A stretch of 64,000 nt of DNA from Eumeta japonica (Eukaryota > Arthropoda > Insecta > Lepidoptera > Psychidae), in assembly GCA_005406025.1 (NCBI GenBank), contig BGZK01000015.1, positions 1,054,001-1,118,000 of the forward strand, written 5' to 3'. The position numbers were made by a program, and so were the translations under genes. The notes beneath the pieces are model-generated. The model was not told the origin of the DNA. It saw only the letters and a program-made list of their open reading frames with translations, and did no database searches. Shown here in pieces: positions 22,311 through 34,694 of this stretch; position 1 is the first letter of the stretch, and each line of letters opens with the position of its first letter.

Positions 22311-23332
22311 CAATCCTACTCTGCTGCTTTCGGCCGCATTAAATTTTTACATTTTACGTCAATAAATGATTCACTTGCTACATTTTATTTTTAGTGACAG
22401 TCCCAAACTTTGTCCGCATGCATAACTGTTCTATTTATGTATTTGTATATTCAAAAGTGTAATCATTCCGTTTAATTCTTGAAGTAAATCTATAAATTAT
22501 AACAATACTACAATAATTTACGATCACACGATAATTCTGCGCTGCTCTCAACAACTCTGCTCTATACTACGTGATTTTTTAAATTACAATTGCGCAGTTA
22601 TTTTAATTACTCATGCACTATTTTTTATAGTATTAAAATTAAAAGAGTATTAGCGGAAACTGTAAATTTTACCTTAAAATGTTTGATTACAAGTAATTTT
22701 AATCAGGTCCAAAATATACTCTCTTTAAGGTACAACTGATACAGTAGTACAACTATTAAAATTTATCAATAAAGTCTTTCCGACCTTCAGAAAGTTTCTT
22801 TCAATCACGTATATGTATAACGCTGAATTTGCACTTTTAAATGAATTTCTTGTTTTACTTTCGTTAGTAGTAAAGTACTTTTTTTAGAATTACAATTAAT
22901 TTTCTTACGATTTATATTTTTTTGGTTCATGCCAACATGCCTCAAAATGAAGGTTATGTTAAAAACACTTTCGATATTGCGATAACTGTCAAATTTAAAT
23001 AGAATGGCAATATTTGTCAAATTTAATAAGATACTAATTTGTAGATATAATAAAAACCAAGAGTGATATTGAAAAAAAAAACTTATTTGCATTACATATG
23101 ATGCCTTAACAAAGATTAAAATCCCTAAAGACCCACAATAGTAACAATGTGCTATGTAAAAAACTTTACTATTCTTAACTCGAGTCAAACTAAAACACTT
23201 GCGCCTTGCTTGCACTCGAGTCATCGGTCTTAGTGCCGTCACGCAATAGTCAATGGATTGGACGACGGTCGTCAGCAGCCCCAACAACAACAATATATAT
23301 CTATAAAAGTAAATAATATGAAAAAACTGATC
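22311..23332. other. Spacer shared by units A and B, no gene supported
   Basis: It aligns to 44325-45353. A long minus-strand open frame (22805-23350, 181 codons) is not kept in the unit B copy, where it is split by indels, and has no recognisable domain. Confidence 0.6.
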
Positions 23333-23745
23333 AAGAGCATGTCGGACCATGCTGATTATAGGGTTCCGAAGCTATCATTACAAAGAAATGCACTATACAT
23401 GAAAGAAAAAAAAAACGTTGTAATATTTTAAACAACCTTAAAGTGTTTTTAAGAGAACTGTCAAAATTTGTGCCACATGTGGATTTTTGCTGAAAAAAAA
23501 ATTGACAGCTTCTGTCACACGTATGATGTGGCCCCCTTAAAATATTTATTTTCGTTATTTAACTACCAAACTAAGTAGCGACTTATACAAGACACTTACA
23601 TTTCAAATTTAATCAATATACGCCTTGTAGTTTTTGAAAAAAATACCTGTGACATATGGACGGACGGATGGACGGACGTACGGGTATGACGAAACTATAA
23701 GGGTTCCGTTTTTGCTGTTTTGGCTCGGACCCCTGAAAAGGAGAG
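23333..23745. repeat. Dispersed repeat, about 0.4 kb (upstream of Hsp70 B)
   Basis: It runs from AGAGCATGTCGGACCATGCT and AGGGTTCCGAAGC to AAGGGTTCCGTTTTTGCTG and GGCTCGGACC, with GGACGGACGG inside. The sister copy is 45354-45762; longer relatives are at 39866-40458 and, reversed, at 62400-63090. Relatives are common in lepidopteran DNA; I do not know its formal name. Confidence 0.75.
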
Positions 23746-24364
23746 ACTACAGTGAGAACGGAAATAGATATATACCTATTCTTGCTGCAGTCTTTCCTTG
23801 TGATGCGGGCTCAGCCTCGGTGGTTACACGTAATGTTTATTCATATAATAATGTTTGTAAATGCATTTTAATGATTATTAATAAAACAAATACAATAATC
23901 ATAATAAAATATAGCATAGTAAATCTTGTACATATTGCATATAATATTTGGTTACACTTTTAAATGTCAAGGTATTGGTCATGGAATAAAGCAAATTTCA
24001 ATGAAGTTGACTCAAAAATTTTAAGGAACACGTTAAAACAGAAAATAGATGAACTAGTATTTCGAAATTGTTCTTTTGGTTTCTTCTCCATTATCAATGA
24101 ATTGCAATATCCCGTTTTCAAACGTGTTGAATTTATAGCTTTGTTTAATTATATTTTCTGTAAGAATAATAATAGAAAAAAAGAAACTTTTATATTATGA
24201 TACGAAAAGCATTAGGAACTAAAGAGCAAGAAAAAATTTAAGAAAAAATAATTTAGGGAAATTTTCTACGATGTCAACCCTAAGTCTCTCATGCTGTTCT
24301 TTTCTCACACATTCTAAGTGTTTTCTGTTTCGCTCTAACTCATTGCATCATACGATCCGTACCC

Positions 24365-24460
24365 TCTCATTGGTCGATTGCTCGAATGTTCGGGAAATTT
24401 CTGGTTGCTGATTGGCTGTTTGCGATACCTATATAAACGGCGTGCAACCGCGGGAAGCCA
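24365..24460 (+). promoter_or_regulatory. Hsp70 B heat-shock promoter
   Basis: Perfect HSE cGAAt gTTCg gGAAa tTTCt at 24383-24402, CCAAT boxes (inverted) on both sides, TATATAA at 24430-24436 and likely start at the A of CAGTTT at 24460. The following 114-nt leader is A-rich, as in other heat-shock mRNAs. Confidence 0.92.
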
Positions 24461-24574
24461 GTTTAATACGAATACACAAAGTGAGAGAAGTTACTAAGAG
24501 GAGCGGTGAAAACACCGATTTATTTTTTGAGAGTTGTCATTATAGTTGTGAACTTATTGCGAGTAAAGTACAAA

Positions 24575-26473
24575 ATGCCTGCGATTGGAATTGACCTCGG
24601 TACCACGTACTCCTGCGTGGGCGTGTGGCAACATGGAAACGTTGAGATCATCGCCAACGACCAGGGCAACCGAACGACCCCGTCCTACGTCGCGTTCACG
24701 GACACGGAGCGACTGATCGGCGACGCCGCGAAGAACCAGGTCGCCCTCAACCCCAACAACACCGTGTTCGATGCGAAGCGACTCATCGGCAGGAAGTTCG
24801 ACGACTCCAAGATCCAACAGGACATGAAGCACTGGCCGTTCAAGGTGATCAACGACTGCAGCAAGCCAAAGATTCAGGTCGAATACAAGGGAGAGACGAA
24901 ACGGTTCGCACCGGAAGAGATCAGCAGCATGGTTTTAATCAAGATGAAGGAAACCGCGGAAGCGTACCTCGGCACCTCCATCCGAGACGCCGTGGTCACG
25001 GTTCCGGCCTATTTCAACGACGCGCAACGACAGGCCACCAAGGACGCCGGCGCCATCGCCGGGCTGAACGTGCTGCGCATCATCAACGAGCCCACGGCCG
25101 CCGCGCTCGCGTACGGCCTCGACAAGAACCTTAAAGGCGAACGCAACGTGCTCATCTTCGACCTCGGCGGCGGCACCTTCGACGTGTCCATCCTCACCAT
25201 CGACGAGGGCTCGCTGTTCGAGGTGAAGGCGACCGCCGGCGACACTCATCTCGGCGGAGAGGACTTCGACAACCGCCTCGTGAACCACCTAGCCGAAGAA
25301 TTCAAACGCAAGTACAAGAAGGACATCTGCAACAATGCGCGCGCGCTGCGCCGCTTGCGCACCGCCGCCGAGCGCGCCAAACGCACGCTCTCGTCCAGCA
25401 CCGAAGCCACCCTCGAGATCGACGCGCTTCACGAGGGCATCGACTTCTACACGCGCGTGTCGCGAGCGCGCTTCGAAGAGCTGAACGCGGACTTATTCCG
25501 TGGTACTCTCGAGCCCGTGGAGAAGGCACTCAAGGACGCTAAGATGGATAAGAGCCAAATTCACGACGTGGTACTCGTCGGTGGTTCCACGCGCATTCCG
25601 AAGGTCCAGGCTTTGCTACAGAACTTTTTCTGCGGTAAAAAGTTGAACTTGTCGATCAACCCCGACGAGGCGGTGGCGTACGGCGCGGCGGTGCAGGCGG
25701 CCATCCTGACCGGGTCCACCGACCAGCGCATCCAGGACGTGCTGCTGGTGGACGTGGCGCCGCTGTCGCTCGGCATCGAGACCGCCGGCGGCGTCATGAC
25801 CAAGATCGTCGAGCGCAACTCCAAAATCCCATGCAAACAGTCGCAGACGTTCACCACCTACTCCGACAACCAGCCGGCGGTTACGATCCAGGTATTCGAG
25901 GGCGAGCGCGCCATGACCAAAGACAACAACTTGCTGGGAACCTTCGACTTGACCGGGATCCCGCCGGCGCCGCGTGGCGTACCGAAAATCGACGTGACCT
26001 TCGACCTGGACGCAAACGGCATTCTGAACGTGTCCGCCAAGGAGAACAGCACCGGGCGCAGCAAGAACATCGTGATCAAGAACGACCGCGGGCGCCTGTC
26101 GCAGGCCGAGATAGAGCGCATGCTGGCCGAGGCCGAGAAGTACAAGGAGGAGGACGAGAGGCAGCGCCAGCGCGTCGTGGCGCGCAACCAGCTCGAGTCG
26201 TACGTGTTCAGCGTGCGGCAGGCGCTTGACGAGGCCGGTACCAAGTTGGATAAAGGAGACGCGGACGCCGCGCGCCGCGAGTGCGACGAGGCACTGCGCT
26301 GGCTCGACAACAACACGCTGGCCGAGAAGGACGAGTTCGAGCACCGACTAAGGGAAGCGCAGAGGGTGTGCTCGCCCATCATGAGCAAACTGCACGGCGC
26401 TGGCCAGCCCGGACAGCAGCACCAGCAACCCGGAAGTGCGCGCGCTGGACCCACGGTGGAGGAAGTGGACTGA
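24575..26473 (+). CDS. Hsp70: Cytosolic stress-inducible Hsp70, copy B (intact)
   Basis: 632 residues, single exon, the usual length for cytosolic Hsp70. It binds exposed hydrophobic segments of client proteins and releases them through an ATP cycle with J-proteins and exchange factors. The ATPase domain (about 1-385) carries IDLGTTYS (6-13), catalytic Lys68 in [20 protein letters not shown] (194-207) and [14 protein letters not shown] (332-345). Next come the linker [10 protein letters not shown] (388-397), the substrate-binding domain and the lid (about 510-600), and a Gly/Gln-rich tail ending in EEVD (629-632), the TPR co-chaperone docking motif. No signal peptide, so cytosolic or nuclear. 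The ATG at 24575 is chosen; an upstream in-frame extension starts at GTG and lies in the leader. The HSE and lack of introns indicate heat induction. Confidence 0.98.
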   Translation: MPAIGIDLGTTYSCVGVWQHGNVEIIANDQGNRTTPSYVAFTDTERLIGDAAKNQVALNPNNTVFDAKRLIGRKFDDSKIQQDMKHWPFKVINDCSKPKIQVEYKGETKRFAPEEISSMVLIKMKETAEAYLGTSIRDAVVTVPAYFNDAQRQATKDAGAIAGLNVLRIINEPTAAALAYGLDKNLKGERNVLIFDLGGGTFDVSILTIDEGSLFEVKATAGDTHLGGEDFDNRLVNHLAEEFKRKYKKDICNNARALRRLRTAAERAKRTLSSSTEATLEIDALHEGIDFYTRVSRARFEELNADLFRGTLEPVEKALKDAKMDKSQIHDVVLVGGSTRIPKVQALLQNFFCGKKLNLSINPDEAVAYGAAVQAAILTGSTDQRIQDVLLVDVAPLSLGIETAGGVMTKIVERNSKIPCKQSQTFTTYSDNQPAVTIQVFEGERAMTKDNNLLGTFDLTGIPPAPRGVPKIDVTFDLDANGILNVSAKENSTGRSKNIVIKNDRGRLSQAEIERMLAEAEKYKEEDERQRQRVVARNQLESYVFSVRQALDEAGTKLDKGDADAARRECDEALRWLDNNTLAEKDEFEHRLREAQRVCSPIMSKLHGAGQPGQQHQQPGSARAGPTVEEVD

Positions 26474-26527
26474 AGTGTTAAACTTTTCCATTCCATAAAT
26501 TGTACCTGAACTGTGATCTAGTCTCAT

Positions 26528-26533
26528 AATAAA
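26528..26533 (+). terminator. Poly(A) signal after Hsp70 B
   Basis: AATAAA lies 55 bp after the stop. The same place in copy C has the same hexamer. Confidence 0.65.
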
Positions 26534-28211
26534 TTAAATACGTTTTTAACTAGGTCTTGAGCTGAAGTATGTGTGAGTGTTATTTTGTCCTGACAGATGA
26601 TCATCTATCGTGTTTAATTTATTATAGTTAAATTAAATTATAATTTATTATCCAGTAACGTGTTTTTATTTTGCCCCATGTTTATTTTATAAGAAGTAAG
26701 CGAACAAGATAATATTTTGTTTATGTAATTCTATATAATTTCCCATTTAACTTGAAAGTAAAGAAAATTGAACACGAGATATCTATACAAAAGTTGTTGC
26801 ATACCTAATGTCAATTCAATTATTTGTAAAATATTCGCAATAATTTGGCAAAGAAATGCACAATTTTAATTGTACTAAAGAGTGTCCCTTACCCTCGTTC
26901 AAGTACTAGATAGTCTTACTTGAGATAGTTCTATCTTATTTTTGTCAACCGTTTGAAATAATGAAATGAAAGGGCAAAACTAGGAAAACAAAATGCACGT
27001 TTCATAATTTACATCATTATTTCTGATTATTGCTATGATATTTTATGGCTGCGTTGTATTTAATTATATTCTTTTTAATTGCTTTAAGTTTCAATTAATT
27101 TTACAAAAGTTAGTTATAATAGATTTTTAACTTATTTAATAAAGACCTAAGATTGGAAAACACCGCTTACTACCTAAAAAACTTGAATAACACACAAAAA
27201 AAAAGAAAACTATAAAATATGTATTGCTCTAATGTAATATATTATAAAAGTTTGTTTAAACTGCCTTATTTCTCATAATTAATTTTGATATTTGGCTTGT
27301 TTCTGACACTTTATTTTTATAGAAAATAATTTACAGTCACATTAAAGTAGTTTAGGTGTAAAAATGCATTCTAATTATATTTCTTTAACAAAAATAACTC
27401 TGAATGTGGTTGACGGTTAAAGATATAATTAAATTTATATAACATAGGCGCCGGCATAATTATTTTTAGAGGGGTACATATTATTAATAAACATTTTATT
27501 TTTACATCTTTTTGGGTGTATTTTCTTTCCACATATGCAGAAACTTGGGGAAAGGGGGTGCATGTGCACACCCAATTAAAATATTATGCATATCGCTTCC
27601 CAAAAACTGTATTACATTTGACGGATTTTTTATACGTGCTGGCTTTTGATCGATAAATGTTCATGTTTTTGCGTCGCCATTGTTAGCAAAGCAACTGTGC
27701 AGTGGACAGTGGCGCCCTCAAGCGGTCATTCGAGTGAAGGGGCATTCTACCTTTACGTTACTAAAACCACAACGGAATGACTGAGCTTCGTCATCGTCTT
27801 TTGCAGGATTACGTACCTAATATTTTTCGTTTGCATAAAATAAATAACATAAAATAAATTTGCGGTGCAGTGAACGAAAATGGAACAGAACTTATAAGTT
27901 CATTTGAGAAAATAGATCAACAAGAGGTGTCGTGTCATACGATTGCAACGAAGCTCGTTTCACTGTATATTACATATTAAATAACAGTCACAATGAAATA
28001 AATTAAGAGAGTACTTAAATGAAAATTAAAAAAATAATAATGAAGCAATGGTGTAAAATTTAATATGGTATATATTTCTTAAGTTCTGAAATTATATTTT
28101 AGTGCGAGCTAGATCTATTGTTTTTGACTATTTATATTACGATAACTCGCACAGGTTTCTGCGACATTTAATAGTTGATTGCTTAAAAATACATAACCCA
28201 TAGCAAGCAAA
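26534..28211. other. Hsp70-5S spacer, unit B
   Basis: No gene is seen. It is the counterpart of 9935-11533 and of 48552-50204. Confidence 0.7.
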
Positions 28212-28331
28212 AAGCCAACATCACGCGGTGTTCCCAGGCGGTCACCCATCCAAGTACTGACCGCGCCCGACGCTGCTTAACTTCGGTGATCGGACGAGAA
28301 CCGGTGTGTTCAGCGTGGTATGGACGTTGGC
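28212..28331 (-). rRNA. 5S rRNA: 5S ribosomal RNA, unit B
   Basis: A complete 5S rRNA of about 120 nt on the minus strand, the same sequence as the unit A copy, with intact internal A-box/intermediate region and C box and a T-run terminator. It encodes the small structural RNA of the large ribosomal subunit. It is convergent with Hsp70 B and head to head with U5 B (391 bp between starts). Confidence 0.95.
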
Positions 28332-28638
28332 GATAAGGGAAATAAAAGACATGGTTGACAACGATCTTTTGAAATGCTGCCTATATCTTAAGTGTCATGA
28401 CAGTGTAAGCCTTACACTTTTATTCCTGGTTTTCATTAGTCAACTATCCAGACTGTCATATTGGTACTTTTCTATGGAGTGAAAAATTGCAATAGAGAAT
28501 TTCGTTCCGAAAGCAGATGTCATAGATGAATATGAAGAAAGCAGATGTTTTTAGAATAATGTATTACAAATGAAAAACGCTATCTGTAGTGATAAAAGAA
28601 TATTAAAACAATTCTCATCAATTGTTTATCTTCTCACA

Positions 28639-28711
28639 ACAGATGTCGCGGCAGTCACCTTTCAAGGTAGAGGGTTCGTGTCGGCCATCAAAGGGCAATC
28701 CGTGATCCGCC
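28639..28711 (+). promoter_or_regulatory. U5 promoter block, unit B
   Basis: Same approximately 73-bp block as in units A and C, with one change (CATCAAAGGG for CATCAGAGGG). It ends about 10 bp before the U5 start. Confidence 0.65.
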
Positions 28712-28721
28712 GCTAGCCGAT

Positions 28722-28839
28722 ATCACTCTGGTTTCCCTTCAAAACGCATAAATCTTTCGCCTTTTACTAAAGATTTCCGTGGAGGGGAACATTCAAATGA
28801 GTCTAACTCTATTTTTTGATGTTCGGCGTAAGCTGGACT
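28722..28839 (+). ncRNA. U5: U5 spliceosomal snRNA, unit B
   Basis: It has ATCACTCTGG at the 5' end, an intact stem I, loop I GCCTTTTAC, Sm site TATTTTTTGA and the fully paired GTTCGGC-GTAA-GCTGGAC 3' hairpin. The Sm site differs from unit A by one base upstream (CTATT for CAATT) and still fits the consensus. Likely functional. Confidence 0.92.
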
Positions 28840-29034
28840 TATTATTCCTTAAATGACGTTAAGTGTTTAACTACTTTAATGTTCGTATTATACATCAGTA
28901 GTCGTTACAATCTGATCACAGTGACTTCATGTCATTGACTTATCCTATGTTAACACATGTTATGATAGATGGTTGTTAGGTTTTTACCTAATGAATTAGT
29001 TACCGCCATAAGGTTTGTTAGTATTGTTATTAGG

Positions 29035-29555
29035 GATGTTATGTAAAAACATTTCGATATAATATATGGTAGTGTTCTATCGATACTTTGCGATATATCG
29101 ATATATTTAAAATATCGAAACGTAAGTAATTACTTGTTTAGCTATTCTATTTATAATATTAAATAGGGATCAGGTTAATATGAGTCAAAAGATTTAGAGA
29201 GAAGAAACAAATTAATTTTATTTATAAATCATACGAAAAAGTAGACAAGGCCGGCCATACGACCCAAAAGTCATGTTTAGCATCATAAATCCCAGTACTT
29301 TTTCTCCAAACCTTGCCAAAAAAAAAAAAATTTATTTACCCTTTTGGCTTGTAATCTGCTTCTTTGCTGTGTAAGAACCTGTACGGCTGCGAATAAGCAG
29401 ATAAAATAAAAAAAAAAATTAATGTGACACGATATTTGCTATATCGGATGAAATATATCGATATTACAATCGATACTAGATGATTCGAAAATAACGGATT
29501 GGAGCGATATATCGCATATATATATATCGATATTTTTTTAAATATCGATTTATAT
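29035..29555. repeat. TATCGATA-rich repeat block, unit B
   Basis: Counterpart of 14888-16113, lacking the unit A insertion. TATCGATA motifs lie on both sides of a central segment that includes GGATCAGGTTAATATGAGTC. Confidence 0.65.
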
Positions 29556-31960
29556 CGCCCACTACTAATTATTATCCGATATTGGTATTGTCTATTAATT
29601 ACGAAATGTAGATCCAATTCGTCTCGAGTCCGCACAAAAAAAAATATAGTTTAAAAAAATCGCCAAGTTGGAAATAGAAATGGCGTGAAATTTACAAAAT
29701 TGTACAATAAGTTCAAATCATACGGGTATCGCGTAACTCTGAACAAAAATAAAAAAAAAATAAGACTAATATAGATATAAATATATTATGCTTGAATTGC
29801 AGGTAACCACCTATTTTACCAATAAAAACTCACATTTTTTTATTATTAATCACAATTGAAATTTTGGGCTATTAAAATATTCGTAATTTTAATAGAATTT
29901 ATTCACACTCGATCGTGTATGCTGCCAACAGCATTGCCGACAGGCGAATCTAGCCTAGTGTGTTGTTACTAGCTAAAAAAGTGTGCGAACAATGTCTTTT
30001 TACTCCATTCTACTAAAAATTAACATTCTGCAAAAGCTACATTGTTGAAAGCAGTAAATAAGGTTTATCTATTGAAATTTCTGGAAATACTGCCGCTAAC
30101 TTCACTCGCGATTCAATATTACATCTTAGTACTGCTAATTACAAATAGTTGAAATATTATTGTATTTCATTTGTAACATCCTCCAGTTCGAGTTTTTGAC
30201 GTAATATCTTAATAATATATTTTTGTAGACATTACATGTTTAATATTTTTCTAATTTGTTACCCTTAGAAAGACCAAGTTCTGCTCCAGAACACATTCAT
30301 TTTCGGGAGGCGTCCTGCTCCGGGACTTTGACCGAGGCCCGCTCCAAGCCTTTGACTGTTTGGCTTAAAACTGGGATTGAAACAAAAGAGGCTGTGGGTA
30401 ACTTTCCACTTAATAAATATAAGGATGATTTAAGATACCGACTATTTCACAAGTCACTCTAAATATATTATGTGAAGTTAGTCTAATCGACTTGTGAAGT
30501 TAGTCTAATCCAGTAGAAGCGCCTTTTAACACTCTTAAATATTTTTTGACACATATAACATTGTATCACAGAAATCATGATTTCTACTACATTTTCTCGT
30601 TCGATGCAAGTCTACCAACTTTATAATAGCAATCGGACGTACACAGTTTTCGTGAATATCGTTTTTAAAAAGTGTCCGAAATTAGTTGACATTTCGTATA
30701 CTGTGTTGGTCAACTGCATTCTAGAATGTTTGTCGCGTGTAGACAGAGTTATCAAGTCTTACTACGAAATAGAAAGAGACGAGTAACATTTGTCGGTGGC
30801 GCGACAAGCAAAGTCACCGTTAGATACGGTTAATGGTTTGGAATTGTTTGATAACACAAACTTCGTTTAACCTAATGCGTTACATGCGATGTAACGCATT
30901 AGGTTAAATGAAGTTATAAGGAACCCTGAGTGTCCAGGATTAAAAAAAAAACCATTCAAATAAATGAAAATTTGGCTAAAATTCATTTACATACGGCAAT
31001 CGCATATTTCATTAGGATAATAAAATATATTTGCATTTGTGAAGTATTACTAGCTACCGGTTTGACGCACCCGCGCACGTAAAATTTGTTTGTTTGTGTA
31101 AATGCGTTAATCTCTGTAGTTACCATTCAATTTTTTTTTTGTATTTCGTAGAGCAATGCTTGAGGAAAGCTATAAGCTATATAAATGGTTATATAATTTT
31201 ATTTTTGTTTGTTTCAACTGCGCTCGTCTCTGGTATTATCAGCCGGATTTGAAAAATTACTTTTGCGTGTCAATTGCCCAAACTCGAAGAAGGATATGCG
31301 ATAATTAAATAGTTTGTTAGTTCTATTTATGTTCGTTTGAACGTCCTAATCTTTGTAACTACAATTCAAATTTGATTTTTTTTTGTATTGAATAGCCCGA
31401 TTTTTGAGAAAGGTTATAAGTTAAAAAAATATTTGTATTCCCTCAATAAATATATTGTCTCCATTGAAGTTGGTTTGGTCGTAGGTTGTATAATGTAGGG
31501 ATCCTCTAAAAAATTTTTTTTGAAATCCTCCATTTATCGTCGTAAAAGGGGGTTCTTTTTAGAAGCGAAGTACGGCTATAAAATTTGGTATCCATATTGC
31601 TTATTAAAAGTGGTGAAAGGCTTCTTTCTTAATTGGGCGAGGGGGAAGAAAGGCTGTATAAGATATAAATATGTGTATGTTTTTTGTTAGTTTTTTTGCG
31701 TGCCTAAGGCGTTCGTTTAATTACTAAGAAATTGGCCTTATGTTGTACTCGTCAATGGGAAAATTGCTGAAAAAGAAAACTAGCATTAGTATCTAACGTT
31801 GTCTGCATATTTGTACTATTCAATCGAACTACTATGAATTACATTAATAAGTAGCTTCCTGAGTAATATCGACTATTATTCTTTGGCTACATCTGCATAT
31901 TTGTGATATTACAGATTCTAAAAATTGCTTCATTCATGAAAAGCATAAATTTTATTTCGA
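29556..31960. other. Spacer, unit B, with a 0.75-kb stretch absent from unit A
   Basis: It aligns to 16114-17779, but 30703-31449 has no counterpart in unit A, where the flanks join at a TATA microhomology (likely a deletion in A). It includes the 68-codon frame at 30256-30462 (see unit A spacer). No gene is supported. Confidence 0.55.
30860..30914. repeat. Inverted repeat with 26-bp arms
   Basis: Arms around TTTAACCTAATGCGTTACAT and its complement are separated by 3 nt, with one mismatched pair. It lies inside the unit-B-only stretch. Confidence 0.85.
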
Positions 31961-31964
31961 TACT

Positions 31965-32330
31965 AACATTTTCCCCGGCTTCGTTCGAATTGGAACTGTG
32001 ACAGGTAACAGCGTCGAAATTGCAAACGCGACGAGGAGCAGAATCGAGAGCTGAGATCGAATCGGGTTCAAAATCGAGAACGGGACCAAGATCGATATCA
32101 ACAATGGGGCCAACATTTCAGTCATAATCAAGATCGGAGTCAGAATAAGAAGCAGTACCGAGATGATAGTTGAGAGCGGGAAACAGATTCGAAATCTTCT
32201 TAAATCAAGATCGGACCTGGAATTAAAAGCAGGAATCGGAATCAAGGATGAGACAAATTGGTATCAAAAGCATGATTAGTATCAGATTCGAGAATGGGAT
32301 AGCGATTAGCGTCATGATAAGATAGTATTC
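31965..32330. repeat. Degenerate GATCGG-type repeat, unit B
   Basis: Nearly the same as the unit A tract at 17785-18130, beginning with CCCCGGCTTCGTTCGAATTG and followed by CTACGCGGGAGGAGCCGCCG. Confidence 0.7.
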
Positions 32331-32392
32331 GCGAATATATAACATGAAGGAATTTATTCTATGTCTACGCGGGAGGAGCCGCCGGCAGAACC

Positions 32393-32394
<2 letters not shown>

Positions 32395-32428
<34 letters not shown>
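32395..32428. repeat. (TA)n microsatellite
   Basis: An uninterrupted AT dinucleotide run. A second short one at 32935-32953 follows the Helitron-like end. Confidence 0.9.
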
Positions 32429-32431
<3 letters not shown>

Positions 32432-32509
32432 GAATCAAAATAAAACAGCACTTCTAAAGTTAAAATTATTTATATATATTATTACATAATGTATAATATA
32501 TATATTATT

Positions 32510-32936
32510 TCTAAAAGGTGTTTTTTTACGGCACCCTAGATCTTATTCAATACTGCATCGAATAAAATAAAAAAAATACCCAGTTGAAGCTTATTAGTTC
32601 TACTTTATGCTAAAAATATGCAAAAATTCGAAAAAAAGTCTTTTTGTTGATAAAAAACATTAAAAAACAATTTTTATAACAAATGACAGAAGCGCCAGCT
32701 ACGGGTCATTTATAAACTATTTTATGTTGTGAATGTTTTTAAAAACACTAGATAGCGCGGTTGATTAACAATACCGTCGATTTTTTTCAATTGACGGGCT
32801 TTAACACGAGCGAAGTGAATGTCCTGTACACTTTTGAGTTGAAAATTTCCAAGTATTAATTGATATAAAAAAATGAACTTAATAAGTATTTGCAGTCCAC
32901 AATTTTGTGTGAAATTTTCGCACGGGGCAGCTAGTA
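32510..32936 (+). mobile_element. Helitron-like non-autonomous insertion
   Basis: The 3' end is a short hairpin (GTGTGAAATTTTCGCAC) followed by GGGGCAGCTAGT, the arrangement expected of Helitrons (hairpin, then CTAG before T). Unit C has the empty AT-rich site at about 52920. The 5' end is judged only from the alignment and a TC near 32511. Confidence 0.6.
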
Positions 32937-33559
32937 TATATATATATATATATAATTTAATAATTTTGGAAGTGCTGTTTTAGTATAATAATTAATGAAT
33001 TTAATTCATTAATTATTATATTTAATTAATTTAATTCATAAACTTCCTCCCTTAATATGACGTCACATTAAGGGAGGAAGTGTCAAATAAACGTGGGAGG
33101 AGGTATCATACAGATGTGACCAATGACGGAGAGGGATTTCAAAAACCATGAAATTCGTGTGACGATTTATGGATGGCCCCTAATTCATTTTTATGTAGTG
33201 TCAAAACGTAGTTAGTATCTACTATCAATTTATTGCCTTTTAATCGATTTTTCAACTCCCACTAGTGTCCCTACAAATTCATATTTCCTCAATGATTATC
33301 CACGAATTAAAACTAGTCTTTGCCTGCACTACAACTTTACTGAATTTCATGAAGATCAGGTTAGTGATACACAAATTATCGTCCAACAAATATACGAATA
33401 TATATATATATATACAGACATAAATACCGTCGCAGTCAGAAGCGTAGCGTGCCTTGGCGGGGCCCCGTATAAAAAAATGTTTGGAGGCCCTTAGGGAGGG
33501 TAAAGATTTCTCACAAAAAAAAATTGCCTAAAATTCAAAGAAATATTTATTCATCATAG

Positions 33560-34694
33560 TTATCTATCTGTTATTTTTTCCAAAATTTTTAAAAAACAAT
33601 TCAAATCTACATATGTAAAAGAAAGTTGTATTAGTTGGTATAAAGTTTTCATGATTAATAAATAATTTTTCTTTACCGCAAAAAAAGCATCGTTCTTTGA
33701 AGACCATCTGGTAGGATTTACCTTTTTGAGGGTAATTAAATATTTTTCAGATGAATCGTCACAACATTGCCCAGCGTTGTGTACTATTGCCAAAAAAATT
33801 ATATATTTTTTCTGAATTATCGAAAAAAGTCGACACTTCACGAACATTTTTCGCAGCATCGTTTAAAACTAAATTTATTGCATGCGCAGCACAATGAACA
33901 TAATCAGCATTCGGGGCATGCTCTTTTATTAGGGTTTGTAATCCTCCATCAACACTCGACATAACATTTACTCCATCGTAACCCTGTCCTCTACATTTAG
34001 TCAAATCAATTCCATATTCTTTAATCGTATTTAAAATTTCAAGTCCTTCAGCTCTGTAATCGGATACTGCTGTAAACCCCAAAAAGGACTCGCAGATTTT
34101 TAATTCTTTAGGCACATTATCATTTTCTGTAATCGAGATATATTTAAAAACTATAGAAAGTTGGTCATATTTTGACAAGTCTTATGTTGTATCTAGAATT
34201 ATTGTCAGAAATGGAGCTATTTTTAATTTCTGAAATAATATTGTTCCTAACTATAGTACCAATCAAATTAATAATTAAATTTTGAATCGTAGGGCTTAAA
34301 TAATTTATTTTTCCTATTGGTTTTGAAAGAAGTTCTTTTAAAGTTGCATCATAATTAGATAGCAAAAGTAAAATTGCCATAAAATTTCCAGAATCAGAAT
34401 CATGGCCTCTTAAAGGTAGATTACAAGATGCTGAAGTACTTATATCATTAATTATACGATGCAATATATCTTTCCAGCATTTAATTTTACTATTGATTTC
34501 ACTTTGCAATAGAGTATCGATGGTATTTCCTTGTAACAAATTATTATAAGATAGGGATGCATTAATATGCTGTTGAGACTTTTCATGGTCAAGTATAGTT
34601 TGCCTAAAATTGCTTCTAATAGAAACACCGTTTACCCATATAGAGGAGTACGATTTGCTTTGACGATCTGCTAATGACCTACAGAAGTGGTACT
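33560..34694 (-). pseudogene. Outer hAT transposase relic (ZMYM1-like), 3' part
   Basis: The minus-strand frames give, in order, YHFCRSLADRQ, a region with LSPTIQNLI, the first catalytic-Asp region as LDTT-stop-DLSKYDQ (a Gln codon turned into a stop, in a shifted frame), CRGQGYDG with the second acidic residue, VHCAAHAINLVLNDA, and LKKVNPTRWSS. This order is that of hAT transposases of the zinc-finger-MYM-1/TTF group (cut-and-paste DNA transposition, RNase-H fold). Stops and frameshifts make it non-functional. Confidence 0.8.

Noticed and set aside
22805..23350. 181-codon minus-strand frame
   Set aside because: Split by indels in the sister copy (44821-45311) and overlaps the dispersed repeat.
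23964..24200. 78-codon frame upstream of Hsp70 B
   Set aside because: The counterpart in unit C has a one-base deletion that breaks it; no domain.
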